From an uncultured Bacteroides sp. (GTDB lineage Bacteria; Bacteroidota; Bacteroidia; Bacteroidales; Bacteroidaceae), in contig CAJJYX010000064.1 of assembly GCA_905197435.1 (NCBI GenBank), positions 1-15,923 of the forward strand: a stretch of DNA of 15,923 nucleotides. Reading direction: 5' to 3'. The first letter of the stretch is position 1. The number at the start of each line of letters is the position of its first letter. Position numbers and translations under genes: made by a program. The notes beneath the pieces were generated by a model that was given only the letters and a program-made list of their open reading frames with translations, did not search any database and was not told the origin of the DNA. Positions 7,501-14,930 of this stretch are shown here, piece after piece.

Positions 7501-7696
7501 ATGTAAGACCATCAGCCAGTGCCGTATCTATGCCCAAGTACAGAATGCATTTACATTTACCAAATACGACGGCATGGATCCGGAAATAGGTTATGGTCCC
7601 GAAGGGAATAACGGGCAAGGCTGGGTATCGGGCGTTGATCTGGGGTATTACCCTCGTCCGCGTACCGTATTGTTTGGCGTTAACTTGAAATTCTAA
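4502..7696 (+). CDS. SusC-like TonB-dependent outer-membrane transporter
   Basis: Imports bound oligosaccharide (or another large ligand) across the outer membrane using TonB energy, working with the SusD-like lipoprotein encoded 13 bases downstream. The preferred start is the ATG at 4502, giving 1064 residues and a compact signal peptide (RIVLVVLLLLPAISSLWA, cleavage after A33). An in-frame ATG at 4463 would add 13 residues and lengthen the n-region. Domains in order are a carboxypeptidase-regulatory-like beta-sandwich (about 40-112; ISGVVTSAADGEPLIGV), a TonB box (DEVVVVGYG, about 118-126), a plug (about 128-242; LYLIDGVGGD and the signature ASAAIYGSAGANGVVLITTK), and a 22-strand barrel to the C-terminal VLFGVNLKF. 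Length and motifs are normal for SusC/RagA. There is no N-terminal STN domain, so direct ECF-sigma/anti-sigma signalling is not expected. It is the first gene of a four-gene operon; the substrate cannot be inferred. Confidence 0.96.
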   Translation: MRKTFFDKRTDFHLCRIVLVVLLLLPAISSLWANPSQSKAISGVVTSAADGEPLIGVSVRVKETATGGITDIDGRYLVTAEQGQTLVFSYIGCQSQEIKVGTSSIINIVLKEDTEILDEVVVVGYGVQKKKLVTGATVQMKGDEIAKMNTTNPLQAMQGQTPGVSIASTSGQPGADMKVSIRGLGTVGNSAPLYLIDGVGGDISTLNPADIESIDVLKDAASAAIYGSAGANGVVLITTKQGREGKAQVSLDTYYGIQNVARKVNMLNAKEYITIMDEQALNSGLSAYNWGKYQSIYDTNGNVYDTDWVDAMFEDNATTESYTLGITGGSATSTYALSLGYMNQEGVVGGSDVSNYSRYNFRVNSEHKLFKDILKVGEQVSFVYKMNNGISVGNQYNNTLRGAFGTSPIAPICSDNNLYDSPYNDTSSSDWNKGDGNPYGLMMTDSNNENKTATFSGNVYAELQPIKNLKIKTVFGVVYGSSEYRSFKPLYKFSQYIYNEERTTVSQNANHSLGMTWTNTASYDWTMEQHSFNALLGMEAYRYEGTYIGASNGMLKEGFDDWGHAFVGNGTASDSTNGLGASGNPHTDSRKVSYFGRLGWNWKETYMLNATLRADGSSNFAKGNRFGYFPSVSAGWTITNEKFMEQTQGWLDFLKLRVSWGQVGNANIDAFQYLAPVKSTNTHYLFGSSYGDSDAAAQLGSNWGAYPSRLANANIKWETSQQTNVGLDARFLNNRLGFNFDFYIKDTKDWLVVAPILATAGAGAPYINGGGVKNTGVELNLTWNDQIGKNFIYNIGINGAYNKNKVGEIPNDDGTIHGSTNQLYDNTPEFYRAENGKPIGYFYGFKTAGIFQNNQEIENWIKAGNGVLQADVQPGDVKFVDINHDGVVNELDKTDLGNGIPDFTMGFNLGFSWKGLDFSVAANGAFGQQIVQSYRNHTSKQANYTTAILGRWTGEGTSNRIPRVTDQNINWQFSDLYVQDGDYLRISNITLGYDFAKLLRCKTISQCRIYAQVQNAFTFTKYDGMDPEIGYGPEGNNGQGWVSGVDLGYYPRPRTVLFGVNLKF

Positions 7697-7709
7697 AAAT
7701 ACAGATGAT

Positions 7710-9389
7710 ATGAAGAAAAACAAAAATATATTTATGGCAAGTGTCCTGCTTCTAAGTTTGGGACTGGCTTCATGTATCGACAGTTTTCTCGATGTTACTT
7801 CGAAGACTGAATCATCAACCGGTACATTTTATAAGACCGAACAAGATGCTTATCGCGCTCTGATAGGGTGCTATGATGGTTGGCGCCAAACTTCATCAGC
7901 CATGATGATAGGATTTTATGTAGCTTCCGAGATAATGAGTGCCGAGTGCTTCGGTGCTACCGGAAATGCCGATGGACGCGGTTATCAGGCCATTGACCGT
8001 TTTGACATCACCCAGTCGCCTGCCGACCTCAACTTATACGAAGGCGATTGGAAGAATTATTATGCGGGGGTCTATCGTTGCAACGAGCTGATAGCTCACG
8101 AAGAGCAGATTGTATGGAATGAGTCAAGCAATAAACGCGGTATCTATATAGGCGAATGCCGTACGTTGCGTGCATTACTTTATCTGGATATGGTTCGTTT
8201 GTGGGGAAATATCCCACTCTTTCTGGAACCGGTAAATGAAAACCGCACCCCCTCACCTGCCAAGGAGGTATTCTGTAGCATATTTACTGACTTAAAATAT
8301 GCTATCGAGAATATTCCCGGTGACGCTTATCCCAAAGCAGATTATACCAAGAACGACGGTCATATCACAAAATATGCAGCTGAGGCTTTATTGGCACGTG
8401 CATACCTTTTCTATACTGGATATTACGGTGAAGAACCTGCTGAGGTGACCCGCGCCGAAGCTTTGGCTGCTGTAGAAGACATAATCGCTTCAGGAGAATA
8501 TGGCTTGGTATCGCAGTTTAAGAATTTGTGGCCCGCTTCTTCTGCAAAAGTAGCTGAAAAAGGAGACTATGAAACCTTGAAGGGCACATATGCCGGTGAT
8601 GGAAACAAGGAAACCATTCTTGCGTTGAAATTTACCGCTACTCAAGATTATAACGGAAACAACGATTCCAATCGTTGGCAGGTGATGTTGGGTATGCGTC
8701 AGCTCAATGCAGCTCCCTATTGCAAGGGATGGGGCGCATTGACGGTAAATCCTGATTTTGTGGACGCATTCCCCTCCGGTGATCTCCGTCATTCGGCTTC
8801 TATTATAGATTTGGAAGGAGAGGGAATCACAGCTTCGACCGATTTTACCACCAGCTTCAATGACTGGCGTGAATATACCGGCTATGCTGTGAAGAAATAC
8901 TCTCCACTTTGCTATGCCGATGGAAGCCATGCCGGCAAGCAGGATGGTAGCGGTGACTTCCAGACGCAGAACCGTCAAGACTACGTTATTATCCGTTATG
9001 CCGACGTATTGCTGATGGCTGCAGAACTGGGCAGTCCCAATGCGCAAAATTATTTCAACCAAGTGCGTAAGCGTGCTTATCAAGTTGATGACAACGAAAC
9101 TGTATCAGCCAACTATCAAGCTAAGAGTGTGTCTCAACAAGCTATTATGGAAGAACGTCGTCTTGAATTTGCTTTTGAAAGCATTAATTATTGGGATCTC
9201 CTGCGTCAAGGTATAGACGTGGCAGCCGAGAAGCTCGCCTTGAATGGTGTCAAGGTGAAGAGTGGAGGCGCTGATGATGCGATAACCATACGGGCCGACC
9301 GTGTGAAAGCCACCAAAGGACTGAGCCAGATTCCTTATAATCAAATTAACCTTTCACAGAGTGTACTTGTGCAGAACCCCGGATGGTGA
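7710..9389 (+). CDS. SusD/RagB-like substrate-binding outer-membrane lipoprotein
   Basis: A 559-residue partner of the SusC-like transporter; it acts as the hinged lid that captures ligand at the cell surface. The lipoprotein signal ends GLASC with the lipidated C22. The N-terminal SusD features are SFLDVTSKTESSTGTFYKTE, YRALIGCYDGW and the TPR-type segment NYYAGVYRCNELI, followed by the conserved GECRTLRALLYLDMVRLWG block. The C-terminal RagB/SusD part has DYVIIRYADVLLMAAEL (about 420), YFNQVRKRAY and EERRLEFAFESINYWDLLRQG split over about 480-500, all diagnostic of the family. Length is typical. It lies between the susC-like gene and two accessory lipoprotein genes, all transcribed together. 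Ligand residues cannot be assigned. Confidence 0.96.
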   Translation: MKKNKNIFMASVLLLSLGLASCIDSFLDVTSKTESSTGTFYKTEQDAYRALIGCYDGWRQTSSAMMIGFYVASEIMSAECFGATGNADGRGYQAIDRFDITQSPADLNLYEGDWKNYYAGVYRCNELIAHEEQIVWNESSNKRGIYIGECRTLRALLYLDMVRLWGNIPLFLEPVNENRTPSPAKEVFCSIFTDLKYAIENIPGDAYPKADYTKNDGHITKYAAEALLARAYLFYTGYYGEEPAEVTRAEALAAVEDIIASGEYGLVSQFKNLWPASSAKVAEKGDYETLKGTYAGDGNKETILALKFTATQDYNGNNDSNRWQVMLGMRQLNAAPYCKGWGALTVNPDFVDAFPSGDLRHSASIIDLEGEGITASTDFTTSFNDWREYTGYAVKKYSPLCYADGSHAGKQDGSGDFQTQNRQDYVIIRYADVLLMAAELGSPNAQNYFNQVRKRAYQVDDNETVSANYQAKSVSQQAIMEERRLEFAFESINYWDLLRQGIDVAAEKLALNGVKVKSGGADDAITIRADRVKATKGLSQIPYNQINLSQSVLVQNPGW

Positions 9390-9429
9390 TGGTGAGTACC
9401 ATTAATAGAGTAAATAAAAACAATAAAAT

Positions 9430-11400
9430 ATGAGACTTAAATCATTCTTTTCCATATTGGCAGGAGCGGCTTTGATATTTACCGCTTGCTCGCCCGAAGA
9501 GTACGAGATGGGGGCAAAAAACTATGTCTCCGATGATTTGGTAGAAGGTATCGCCTATACGGTGACCCCTGATGCCAATGATCCTAATACGATTCATCTG
9601 ACTTCGCTCATCAAGGGAGCCACTCCGTTGTGGGTCACTCCAAACGGTCCTTCTCAAAAGACCACTCTCGACTTGGCGCTTCCTTTTGCCGGAGAATATA
9701 GCGTGACTTTCGGTGCTTCCACACCTGCAGGTCCGGTATATGGCGAACCATATACTTTCAAGGTAGAGACCAATAACTTTGCCATGCTTGAAGACCCTAT
9801 TTGGGCCAACCTTGCAGGTGGAGTGGGCAAGAGCCGCAAGTGGGTTCCCATTGACAGGAACTTTGGCATTGGCCGTTGTTCGGGACCGGTGATGTACATG
9901 AGCCACACTGATGTGAAAAATGACGGAAGCAATATAACAGACCTTATGATTGGTAGCGCCAATTGGACTCCCAACTGGGATCCGGGTATCCAATCATGGC
10001 TCATTCCGGCAGACGACCCCTATTTCCAGTCGTACATCACTTTCGGCCTGGATGCAGTGAAAGGCTGTACGGTGGAACTTCATCGGGTGGCTGCTTCGGG
10101 CACGACGGATGCCACCGGAACTTTCAACTTGAATGTATCTGACCCGAAACGCCCTGTCATATCTTTCTATGGCGGTACCTATTCATTGCATAACGAGGGG
10201 TTTGATGATGTTTGTTCCAACTATACCAACGACATCAAGATTATAGAATGTACCCCTTATCTGCTGCAGGTAGCTACGATGCGTACCAATAGCGAAGGTC
10301 CGTGGTGGCTGGTGTGGAATTTCATTTCCGAAGAGGCTTATAATAACCCCAGCATCATACCAACCGAAGATCCGGGCTTGCTTCAGCCTGCCGAAGTGCA
10401 ACTGCCTGCGATTGAAGATTTGGCAACCAAACTGTTCACTACTGAAATCAACGGTGTCACCTATGTGGGCAATGAGGCACGCTTCCTCATTAATGATGAA
10501 GAGCCTTATGACTGGACATGGTGGAACGGCGGCTCTGCTGTTTGGGAAAGCGTAGTGAAGGGACAGTACGGTTCTTCTTGGGCGCCTGTGGCCGATGCTT
10601 CCATTGCCGACTATGAGCTGGTATTGAGCAGTACGGCCGATGGCTACAAATGGGATGACGGTACCAATGCCGGTAAACTTGCCATTGAAGACGGCAAATT
10701 GAAATTTATGGACACCGACGGTAATCCGGTTGAGATAACCATCCTCACTGCTACGGGAGATAAGCGTACGGTGGAAGTGAAGGGAAGTGAATTTACCGTA
10801 ATGGCTTGCGATGCCACCAGTTCTTTCCAGATGGGTGTACCTGCAACGACCAATGACAAGGGAGCCGTGGATTCTTATCTCTGTGCCAACCTCAACTACA
10901 AACCTATCGCTACCGGACCTACCGGGCCTACTGAAATCAAGGTAGACAACAGCAAGGTACAAATTCTCTTCGGTGACGGAAATCCCGACCGTTTGCGCTT
11001 GCAGCTCTACAATCCTTGGGGCGGTGGTGACGCGGGATGGCCGATCGACATCACGAAGGTGAAGCTGAAAAAGAACCAGACGCTGAAAATACTGTACAAA
11101 GTGCTGAGTGGAATCACTTGGAGCGAGGGCGCGACTCCTAAGACTGTGATTATGGACAATAACATCGGAAATTCCTGGGAAGATGACTGCTACAATCTGG
11201 CTCACGCCGTGGCCTTTGACACTGCCGAAGGAGCCGTGCAGACTGTATTCGTGACCAATATCACCGGTGCCACTGTGACTTACGAAGGAAGCAGTTGTAT
11301 CTGTATCGGCATCCAGAATAAGGGGCTTGCTACTGTGGCTGCCACCGAAGACGGACAGCCGGATGTGAAGGTTGAGATTATTTCGATGACCATTGAATAA
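9430..11400 (+). CDS. Multidomain surface glycan-binding-type lipoprotein (SusE/SGBP position)
   Basis: A 656-residue lipoprotein (signal ending LIFTAC, C20, then SPEEYE) in the position where Sus-like operons encode SusE/F-type glycan-binding surface proteins. Visible modules are an Ig/PKD-like N-terminal domain (about 30-115; ends YGEPYTFKVETNN), a lipocalin-like beta module (about 120-310; RKWVPIDRNFG, GTFNLNVSDPKRPVISFYGG), a second beta module (about 330-480; DWTWWNGGSAVW), a GPTGPTE linker, and a C-terminal beta-sandwich (about 495-656; RLRLQLYNPWGGGDAGWP). The second and last modules have counterparts in the next protein. Several Trp-rich loops (WTWWNGG, PWWLVW) would suit carbohydrate stacking, but this is inferred. 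No catalytic signature was recognised. It starts 40 bases after the SusD stop, in the same operon. Confidence 0.88.
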   Translation: MRLKSFFSILAGAALIFTACSPEEYEMGAKNYVSDDLVEGIAYTVTPDANDPNTIHLTSLIKGATPLWVTPNGPSQKTTLDLALPFAGEYSVTFGASTPAGPVYGEPYTFKVETNNFAMLEDPIWANLAGGVGKSRKWVPIDRNFGIGRCSGPVMYMSHTDVKNDGSNITDLMIGSANWTPNWDPGIQSWLIPADDPYFQSYITFGLDAVKGCTVELHRVAASGTTDATGTFNLNVSDPKRPVISFYGGTYSLHNEGFDDVCSNYTNDIKIIECTPYLLQVATMRTNSEGPWWLVWNFISEEAYNNPSIIPTEDPGLLQPAEVQLPAIEDLATKLFTTEINGVTYVGNEARFLINDEEPYDWTWWNGGSAVWESVVKGQYGSSWAPVADASIADYELVLSSTADGYKWDDGTNAGKLAIEDGKLKFMDTDGNPVEITILTATGDKRTVEVKGSEFTVMACDATSSFQMGVPATTNDKGAVDSYLCANLNYKPIATGPTGPTEIKVDNSKVQILFGDGNPDRLRLQLYNPWGGGDAGWPIDITKVKLKKNQTLKILYKVLSGITWSEGATPKTVIMDNNIGNSWEDDCYNLAHAVAFDTAEGAVQTVFVTNITGATVTYEGSSCICIGIQNKGLATVAATEDGQPDVKVEIISMTIE

Positions 11401-11423
11401 CTACTTAAATGAATTTAGTATAT

Positions 11424-14036
11424 ATGAAGACAAAGATATATTTAGGAATACTTTCACTTGCACTGGGGCTTTCGCTGGCTTCGTGCAGTGAAGATGACGA
11501 CTATACTATCCACACCACCCCGATTCTGAACGAATCGTCGGTGGTGACGGGGTCGTCCGATGTGACCGCCACTACCGCTACACTCCATGCCACGCTCTCC
11601 GGGTTGGATGGCATGGATGCCGGAAGCTATAAGACCGGCTTCTTCTATGGTTCTGCGCAAGACAACCTGCCCGAGGACGTGCAGGCTGCTTATGACGGTA
11701 GCGCCTTCAGTGCTCAGTTGAACGGGTTGAGCAATAACTCCACGCTCTATTATCAGGCCTATGTATGCCTGCAGGGTAAGATGTATTACAGGGGCGAGGT
11801 GAAAAGCTTGCTCACCACCGATGCCAAGGTGGCTACTGCCGATGCCGCATCTGTCGACTTCGCTTCGGCTGTATTGGGTGGGACGTTGACCGATGCTACG
11901 ACCGATGCTACTTGTGGTGTCGTTATCTCTACTTCATCCGATGTAGAAGCGGTTCGTGCAGGTCTTATTGTGAAGAGTGAGGAACTTAAGGACAGCTATT
12001 CATTCGTCCATGAAGGGTTGGTGCCCGAAACGCAATACTATTATGCGGCGTACCTCAATCTGGGTAGCGGTATTGTGTATGGTGAGGTGAAGAGTTTCAT
12101 TACTCCTGCCTATGACTTCGACCTCGACAATGACCTTGTCGACCTGGGCCTCTCCGTGAAGTGGGCTCGCTTCAATGTGGGCGCCAAGAGTGAGACTGGA
12201 CTGGGTGGCCTTTTCGGATTCGGTGACCTGACCGGATGCAACAACAGCATCGACCCTGCCGACTATGCTTCGGCCGATACTTATAAAACGGCTTCCGACT
12301 TGGCTTTCCATGCATTTCAAGGGCGTGCCACACTGCCTACTGCCGATGATTTCGAGGAACTCTTCACGTTGTGCCAGAAAGAGTGGACTGAGCAGGATGG
12401 GGTGCCCGGTTTCAAGTTTACCGGTCCTAATGGTAATGCCATCTTCCTGCCTGCAGCCGGTACGCGTGTGGCAAACGATGTGACAGCGCTGGGTACTGAA
12501 GGATATTATCTCACCGGTACTGTCAACTCTTCCAATGCAGAGTTTGCGATAGGTTACCAGTTTGCTGCTTCTGTCAATCACCGCATCACTGCTGCAGTTT
12601 ATCAGAATATGGCTGTACGCGCTGTTTCCACTGCCAAGAGCGTACCGTTCAACAAGGCCCTGATCTATCAGAAGTGGCATCTTGACAATGGTCAGGACGG
12701 TAAGCAGCACGTGTTTGAAGGACCTTTCACGCAGTGGGGTGTTACGGACAACTGGAGCACGGTTTCCAACGGACAACCCAACATTGAACAGCAGATTCAT
12801 TGGGAGATGGGTACAGATAATGGTTGGATAGGTTATACTTACGGGAAGGACTATGGTTATATGGAGCTCAAGGAAGACGGTACGGTGAACATTCATCGTA
12901 TTGCCGAAGACGGCACCGTGACCGATGAGACCGGTAAGTTTACGATTGATGAGGTGAATAAAATGATTGACATTGACATAGACGTGCTTTGTGCCAATAC
13001 TTGGATTGGCACAAAGAGTGGTAAGCTGAGCATTCTGTCGTTGACGGCCGACGGCTTGCAGATTGCTTTGCCCGATGGTGACTATGGCTATTCGTTGAAC
13101 TATTACAGTCAGGCCAAGGCCAAGGCCGATGCCGATGCGCAAGTTCCGGTGTTGCTCAATATTGCCGATTCATCATGGGGAGGAAGTTGGGATGCACCGC
13201 TTGCAGCCATTTCACCCGAAGGCTTGGCGGGACAGCACACGTTTGTTTTCGAGGGAACTTGTACCGATGCCATGGTGTTTACGCTTGACTTTGCCGATAT
13301 GGTGAAGCGTTATCCCAATTCGTTTGTACGCATTGACGAGATCAAGTTAGACGGTACTTCCATCCGGTTTGATGCCAACCGCTTCTACTATGGTGATATT
13401 GAAGGAAACGGTAAGTACCGTGTTCAGTTGTTCAATGCCTATGGAACCGGTTCTGTAGGCAATGCTGTTCCTCTCAGTCCGTTTAGCAATGTAGAAAATC
13501 AAGGTACCGAGCCTGCCATCCATTTCAAGGAGAAGCTTGAGATTGTCTGCACCGTCATTACCGACGGTACCGGCGCAGGTGTCTATACTCCGATATTGGC
13601 TGCTATTAACCCTTCATGGGGTGGTCCGTGGGATTGTAACCAGGGAGCTACATTCGAGGTAAAGTACGAGAATTTCCAGTACAGCCTTGTTGCTCCTCAA
13701 ATTGGCATCAAATATGAATCGGCTGACCATACGGCTGGTTCCATTATGACTTTCATTGAAGTGGCTGACATCTACAAGTATTTCCCCGATTTACATGCCA
13801 CACTTGACAACCTCTATCTGGATGGCAAGGAAGTGACATTTGATGCATCCAAAGTGCTCGATGCCAATGAATCCCCGAAGTATCGTCTGGAACTTTGGAA
13901 TTGCTATGGGGCAACAAAGGATAAAGGATGCGCTTTCGGTACTCCTGATGGCGATGTTATCAAGGAACTTGGTTTCAGCAGTTCTATGGAAGTGAGGTTC
14001 ACATTCCACAGCCTTTTCCCTGCGCCTGAATGGTAA
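11424..14036 (+). CDS. Large multidomain surface lipoprotein with Fib_succ_major-like domain, probable glycan binding
   Basis: 870 residues from the ATG at 11424 (MKTKIYLGILSL); an in-frame ATG at 11409 adds five residues before the signal. The lipobox LASC (C21) is followed by SEDDD, a strong surface-export signature. Modules in order are two fibronectin-III-like repeats (about 30-133 and 135-225, each ending in a YY.AYV or YYYAAYL strand and a VKSL/VKSF turn), a domain like the Fibrobacter succinogenes major paralogous domain (about 236-400; VDLGLSVKWARFNVGA, ATLPTADDFEEL, NAIFLPAAGTR), a lipocalin-like module (about 405-565), and two copies of a C-terminal beta-sandwich (about 580-705 and 727-870). 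Each copy begins SWGG.WD and contains R.[QE]L[FW]N.YG. It is the last gene of the operon, followed by a terminator. Probably a SusF/SGBP-type binding protein; the ligand is unknown and no enzyme motif was seen. Confidence 0.88.
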   Translation: MKTKIYLGILSLALGLSLASCSEDDDYTIHTTPILNESSVVTGSSDVTATTATLHATLSGLDGMDAGSYKTGFFYGSAQDNLPEDVQAAYDGSAFSAQLNGLSNNSTLYYQAYVCLQGKMYYRGEVKSLLTTDAKVATADAASVDFASAVLGGTLTDATTDATCGVVISTSSDVEAVRAGLIVKSEELKDSYSFVHEGLVPETQYYYAAYLNLGSGIVYGEVKSFITPAYDFDLDNDLVDLGLSVKWARFNVGAKSETGLGGLFGFGDLTGCNNSIDPADYASADTYKTASDLAFHAFQGRATLPTADDFEELFTLCQKEWTEQDGVPGFKFTGPNGNAIFLPAAGTRVANDVTALGTEGYYLTGTVNSSNAEFAIGYQFAASVNHRITAAVYQNMAVRAVSTAKSVPFNKALIYQKWHLDNGQDGKQHVFEGPFTQWGVTDNWSTVSNGQPNIEQQIHWEMGTDNGWIGYTYGKDYGYMELKEDGTVNIHRIAEDGTVTDETGKFTIDEVNKMIDIDIDVLCANTWIGTKSGKLSILSLTADGLQIALPDGDYGYSLNYYSQAKAKADADAQVPVLLNIADSSWGGSWDAPLAAISPEGLAGQHTFVFEGTCTDAMVFTLDFADMVKRYPNSFVRIDEIKLDGTSIRFDANRFYYGDIEGNGKYRVQLFNAYGTGSVGNAVPLSPFSNVENQGTEPAIHFKEKLEIVCTVITDGTGAGVYTPILAAINPSWGGPWDCNQGATFEVKYENFQYSLVAPQIGIKYESADHTAGSIMTFIEVADIYKYFPDLHATLDNLYLDGKEVTFDASKVLDANESPKYRLELWNCYGATKDKGCAFGTPDGDVIKELGFSSSMEVRFTFHSLFPAPEW

Positions 14037-14110
14037 TCGGGAAATATATTGATTGAACATAAAAAGGGGGAATCAACACTAAAACCCACTATCATTTTGC
14101 TCTGTCATGA

Positions 14111-14164
14111 ACTTCGTTCAAAACCTCATCTGATACCTTCATTAAGGTATAGTCAGAGCGAAGT
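14111..14164 (+). other. Predicted folded element in the operon's 3' untranslated region
   Basis: An outer stem ACTTCG (14111-14116)/CGAAGT (14159-14164) encloses CTGA (14130-14133)/TCAG (14153-14156) and TACCTT (14134-14139)/AAGGTA (14144-14149) around the loop CATT. A second small hairpin, TCCCTT/AAGGGA (14176-14181 and 14189-14194), follows. No ORF of note lies in 14037-14216. It may be a 3' UTR stabilising structure, a small RNA or chance pairing. Confidence 0.35.
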
Positions 14165-14216
14165 GAAAAATCTACTCCCTTTGTGAATAAGGGAAGACAT
14201 GGTTGAAAAGCAACAA

Positions 14217-14251
14217 AAAACCCACTAAAATCGCAAGTTTTAGTGGGTTTT
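14217..14251. terminator. Bidirectional intrinsic terminator between Sus-like operon and tRNA-Gln
   Basis: A perfect 14-base stem, AAAACCCACTAAAA (14217-14230) and TTTTAGTGGGTTTT (14238-14251), surrounds the seven-base loop TCGCAAG. Arms are A-rich on one side and T-rich on the other, so it gives a U-tract in both directions. It can end the plus-strand operon and the convergent minus-strand tRNA transcript. Confidence 0.9.
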
Positions 14252-14273
14252 CAGTTTTAATTGACTTTTGTTG

Positions 14274-14344
14274 TTGGGCTACCTGGATTCGAACCAGGAA
14301 TGACAGGACCAGAATCTGTAGTGTTACCATTACACCATAGCCCA
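14274..14344 (-). tRNA. tRNA-Gln (anticodon CUG)
   Basis: The minus strand gives a 71-base cloverleaf. The acceptor stem TGGGCTA pairs with TAGCCCA, followed by discriminator A; no CCA is encoded. The D arm is GTGTAATGGTAACAC, the anticodon loop TTCTGGT with anticodon CTG after T33, and the T arm CCTGGTTCGAATCCAGG. The anticodon stem ACAGA/CCTGT pairs at four positions, with an A-C mismatch next to the loop. It decodes CAG. Its promoter is upstream at 14372-14400 and its terminator at 14217-14251. Confidence 0.93.
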
Positions 14345-14371
14345 ATTGTTGTTATTTCTCTTTTGCGGTTG

Positions 14372-14400
14372 CAAAGATACAAAGATTTCTATAATTCAAA
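14372..14400 (-). promoter_or_regulatory. Promoter of tRNA-Gln
   Basis: On the minus strand, TTTG (14400-14397), a 17-base spacer and TATCTTTG (14379-14372) match the Bacteroidetes TTTG/TAnnTTTG promoter. The -7 element ends 27 bases before the mature tRNA 5' end, leaving a short leader. Confidence 0.7.
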
Positions 14401-14506
14401 ACAAAAACGAGTACTTTTTTAGAGAAAAACTGATAAGAGACCGTAATCCAAAGGATTATATAACTAAAAAAAATCAAAAATAGAAAGAGTTTTCTTCTTT
14501 TGCGTG

Positions 14507-14534
14507 TTTGATATGAGAAATCAACGTATATTTG
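14507..14534 (+). promoter_or_regulatory. Promoter of rsfS-ftsH
   Basis: TTTG (14507-14510), a 16-base spacer and TATATTTG (14527-14534) match the Bacteroidetes promoter consensus, 27 bases before the rsfS start. A second TTTG at 14499-14502 is a less well spaced alternative. The rest of the gap between 14401 and 14506 is A+T-rich with nothing recognisable. Confidence 0.6.
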
Positions 14535-14561
14535 TCAACTGTTTTAATATAATAATGTATA

Positions 14562-14921
14562 ATGAACGAAACGAAAAGACTGATTCTACAGATAACAGAA
14601 GGCATTCAAGATAAAAAAGGGAAAAAAATCGTCATCGCAGATCTTACTAAAATCGATGATACAATATGCAACTATTTCATCATCTGTCAAGGAAACTCCC
14701 CCAGCCAAGTGACAGCCATTGTAGAATCCATCAAGGACTTCACACGCAAGGGTGCCGACACCAAGCCCTTTGCCATAGACGGACTGCGCAATGCAGAATG
14801 GGTAGCCATGGACTACTCGGACATACTGGTACATGTCTTCCTACCAGAAACAAGGGAATTCTACAACCTGGAACACCTTTGGGCAGACGCCAAATTAACC
14901 CAAATTCCTGACCTCGATTAA
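14562..14921 (+). CDS. rsfS: Ribosome silencing factor RsfS (Iojap/YbeB family)
   Basis: A 119-residue protein of the usual family length. RsfS binds ribosomal protein uL14 on the 50S subunit and blocks joining to 30S when nutrients are short. The family core is visible as IVIADLTKIDDTICNYFIIC (about 23-42), then GNSPSQVTAIVESI, GLRNAEWVAMDYSDILVHVF (the conserved W..MDY.DI.VH.F block) and the C-terminal FYNLEHLWADA. The ATG at 14562 follows a good promoter with a short A+T-rich leader. ftsH starts nine bases after its stop, so the two are probably co-transcribed, an arrangement I recall from Bacteroides. Confidence 0.95.
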   Translation: MNETKRLILQITEGIQDKKGKKIVIADLTKIDDTICNYFIICQGNSPSQVTAIVESIKDFTRKGADTKPFAIDGLRNAEWVAMDYSDILVHVFLPETREFYNLEHLWADAKLTQIPDLD

Positions 14922-14930
14922 TCAAAACGT

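Noticed and set aside
10183-11205. 340-codon minus-strand frame
   Set aside because: It is antisense to the glycan-binding-type lipoprotein; composition looks like a mirrored reading of a real gene.
12000-13142. 380-codon minus-strand frame
   Set aside because: It is antisense to the large lipoprotein, where fibronectin-like and Fib_succ-like domains are clear in the plus frame.
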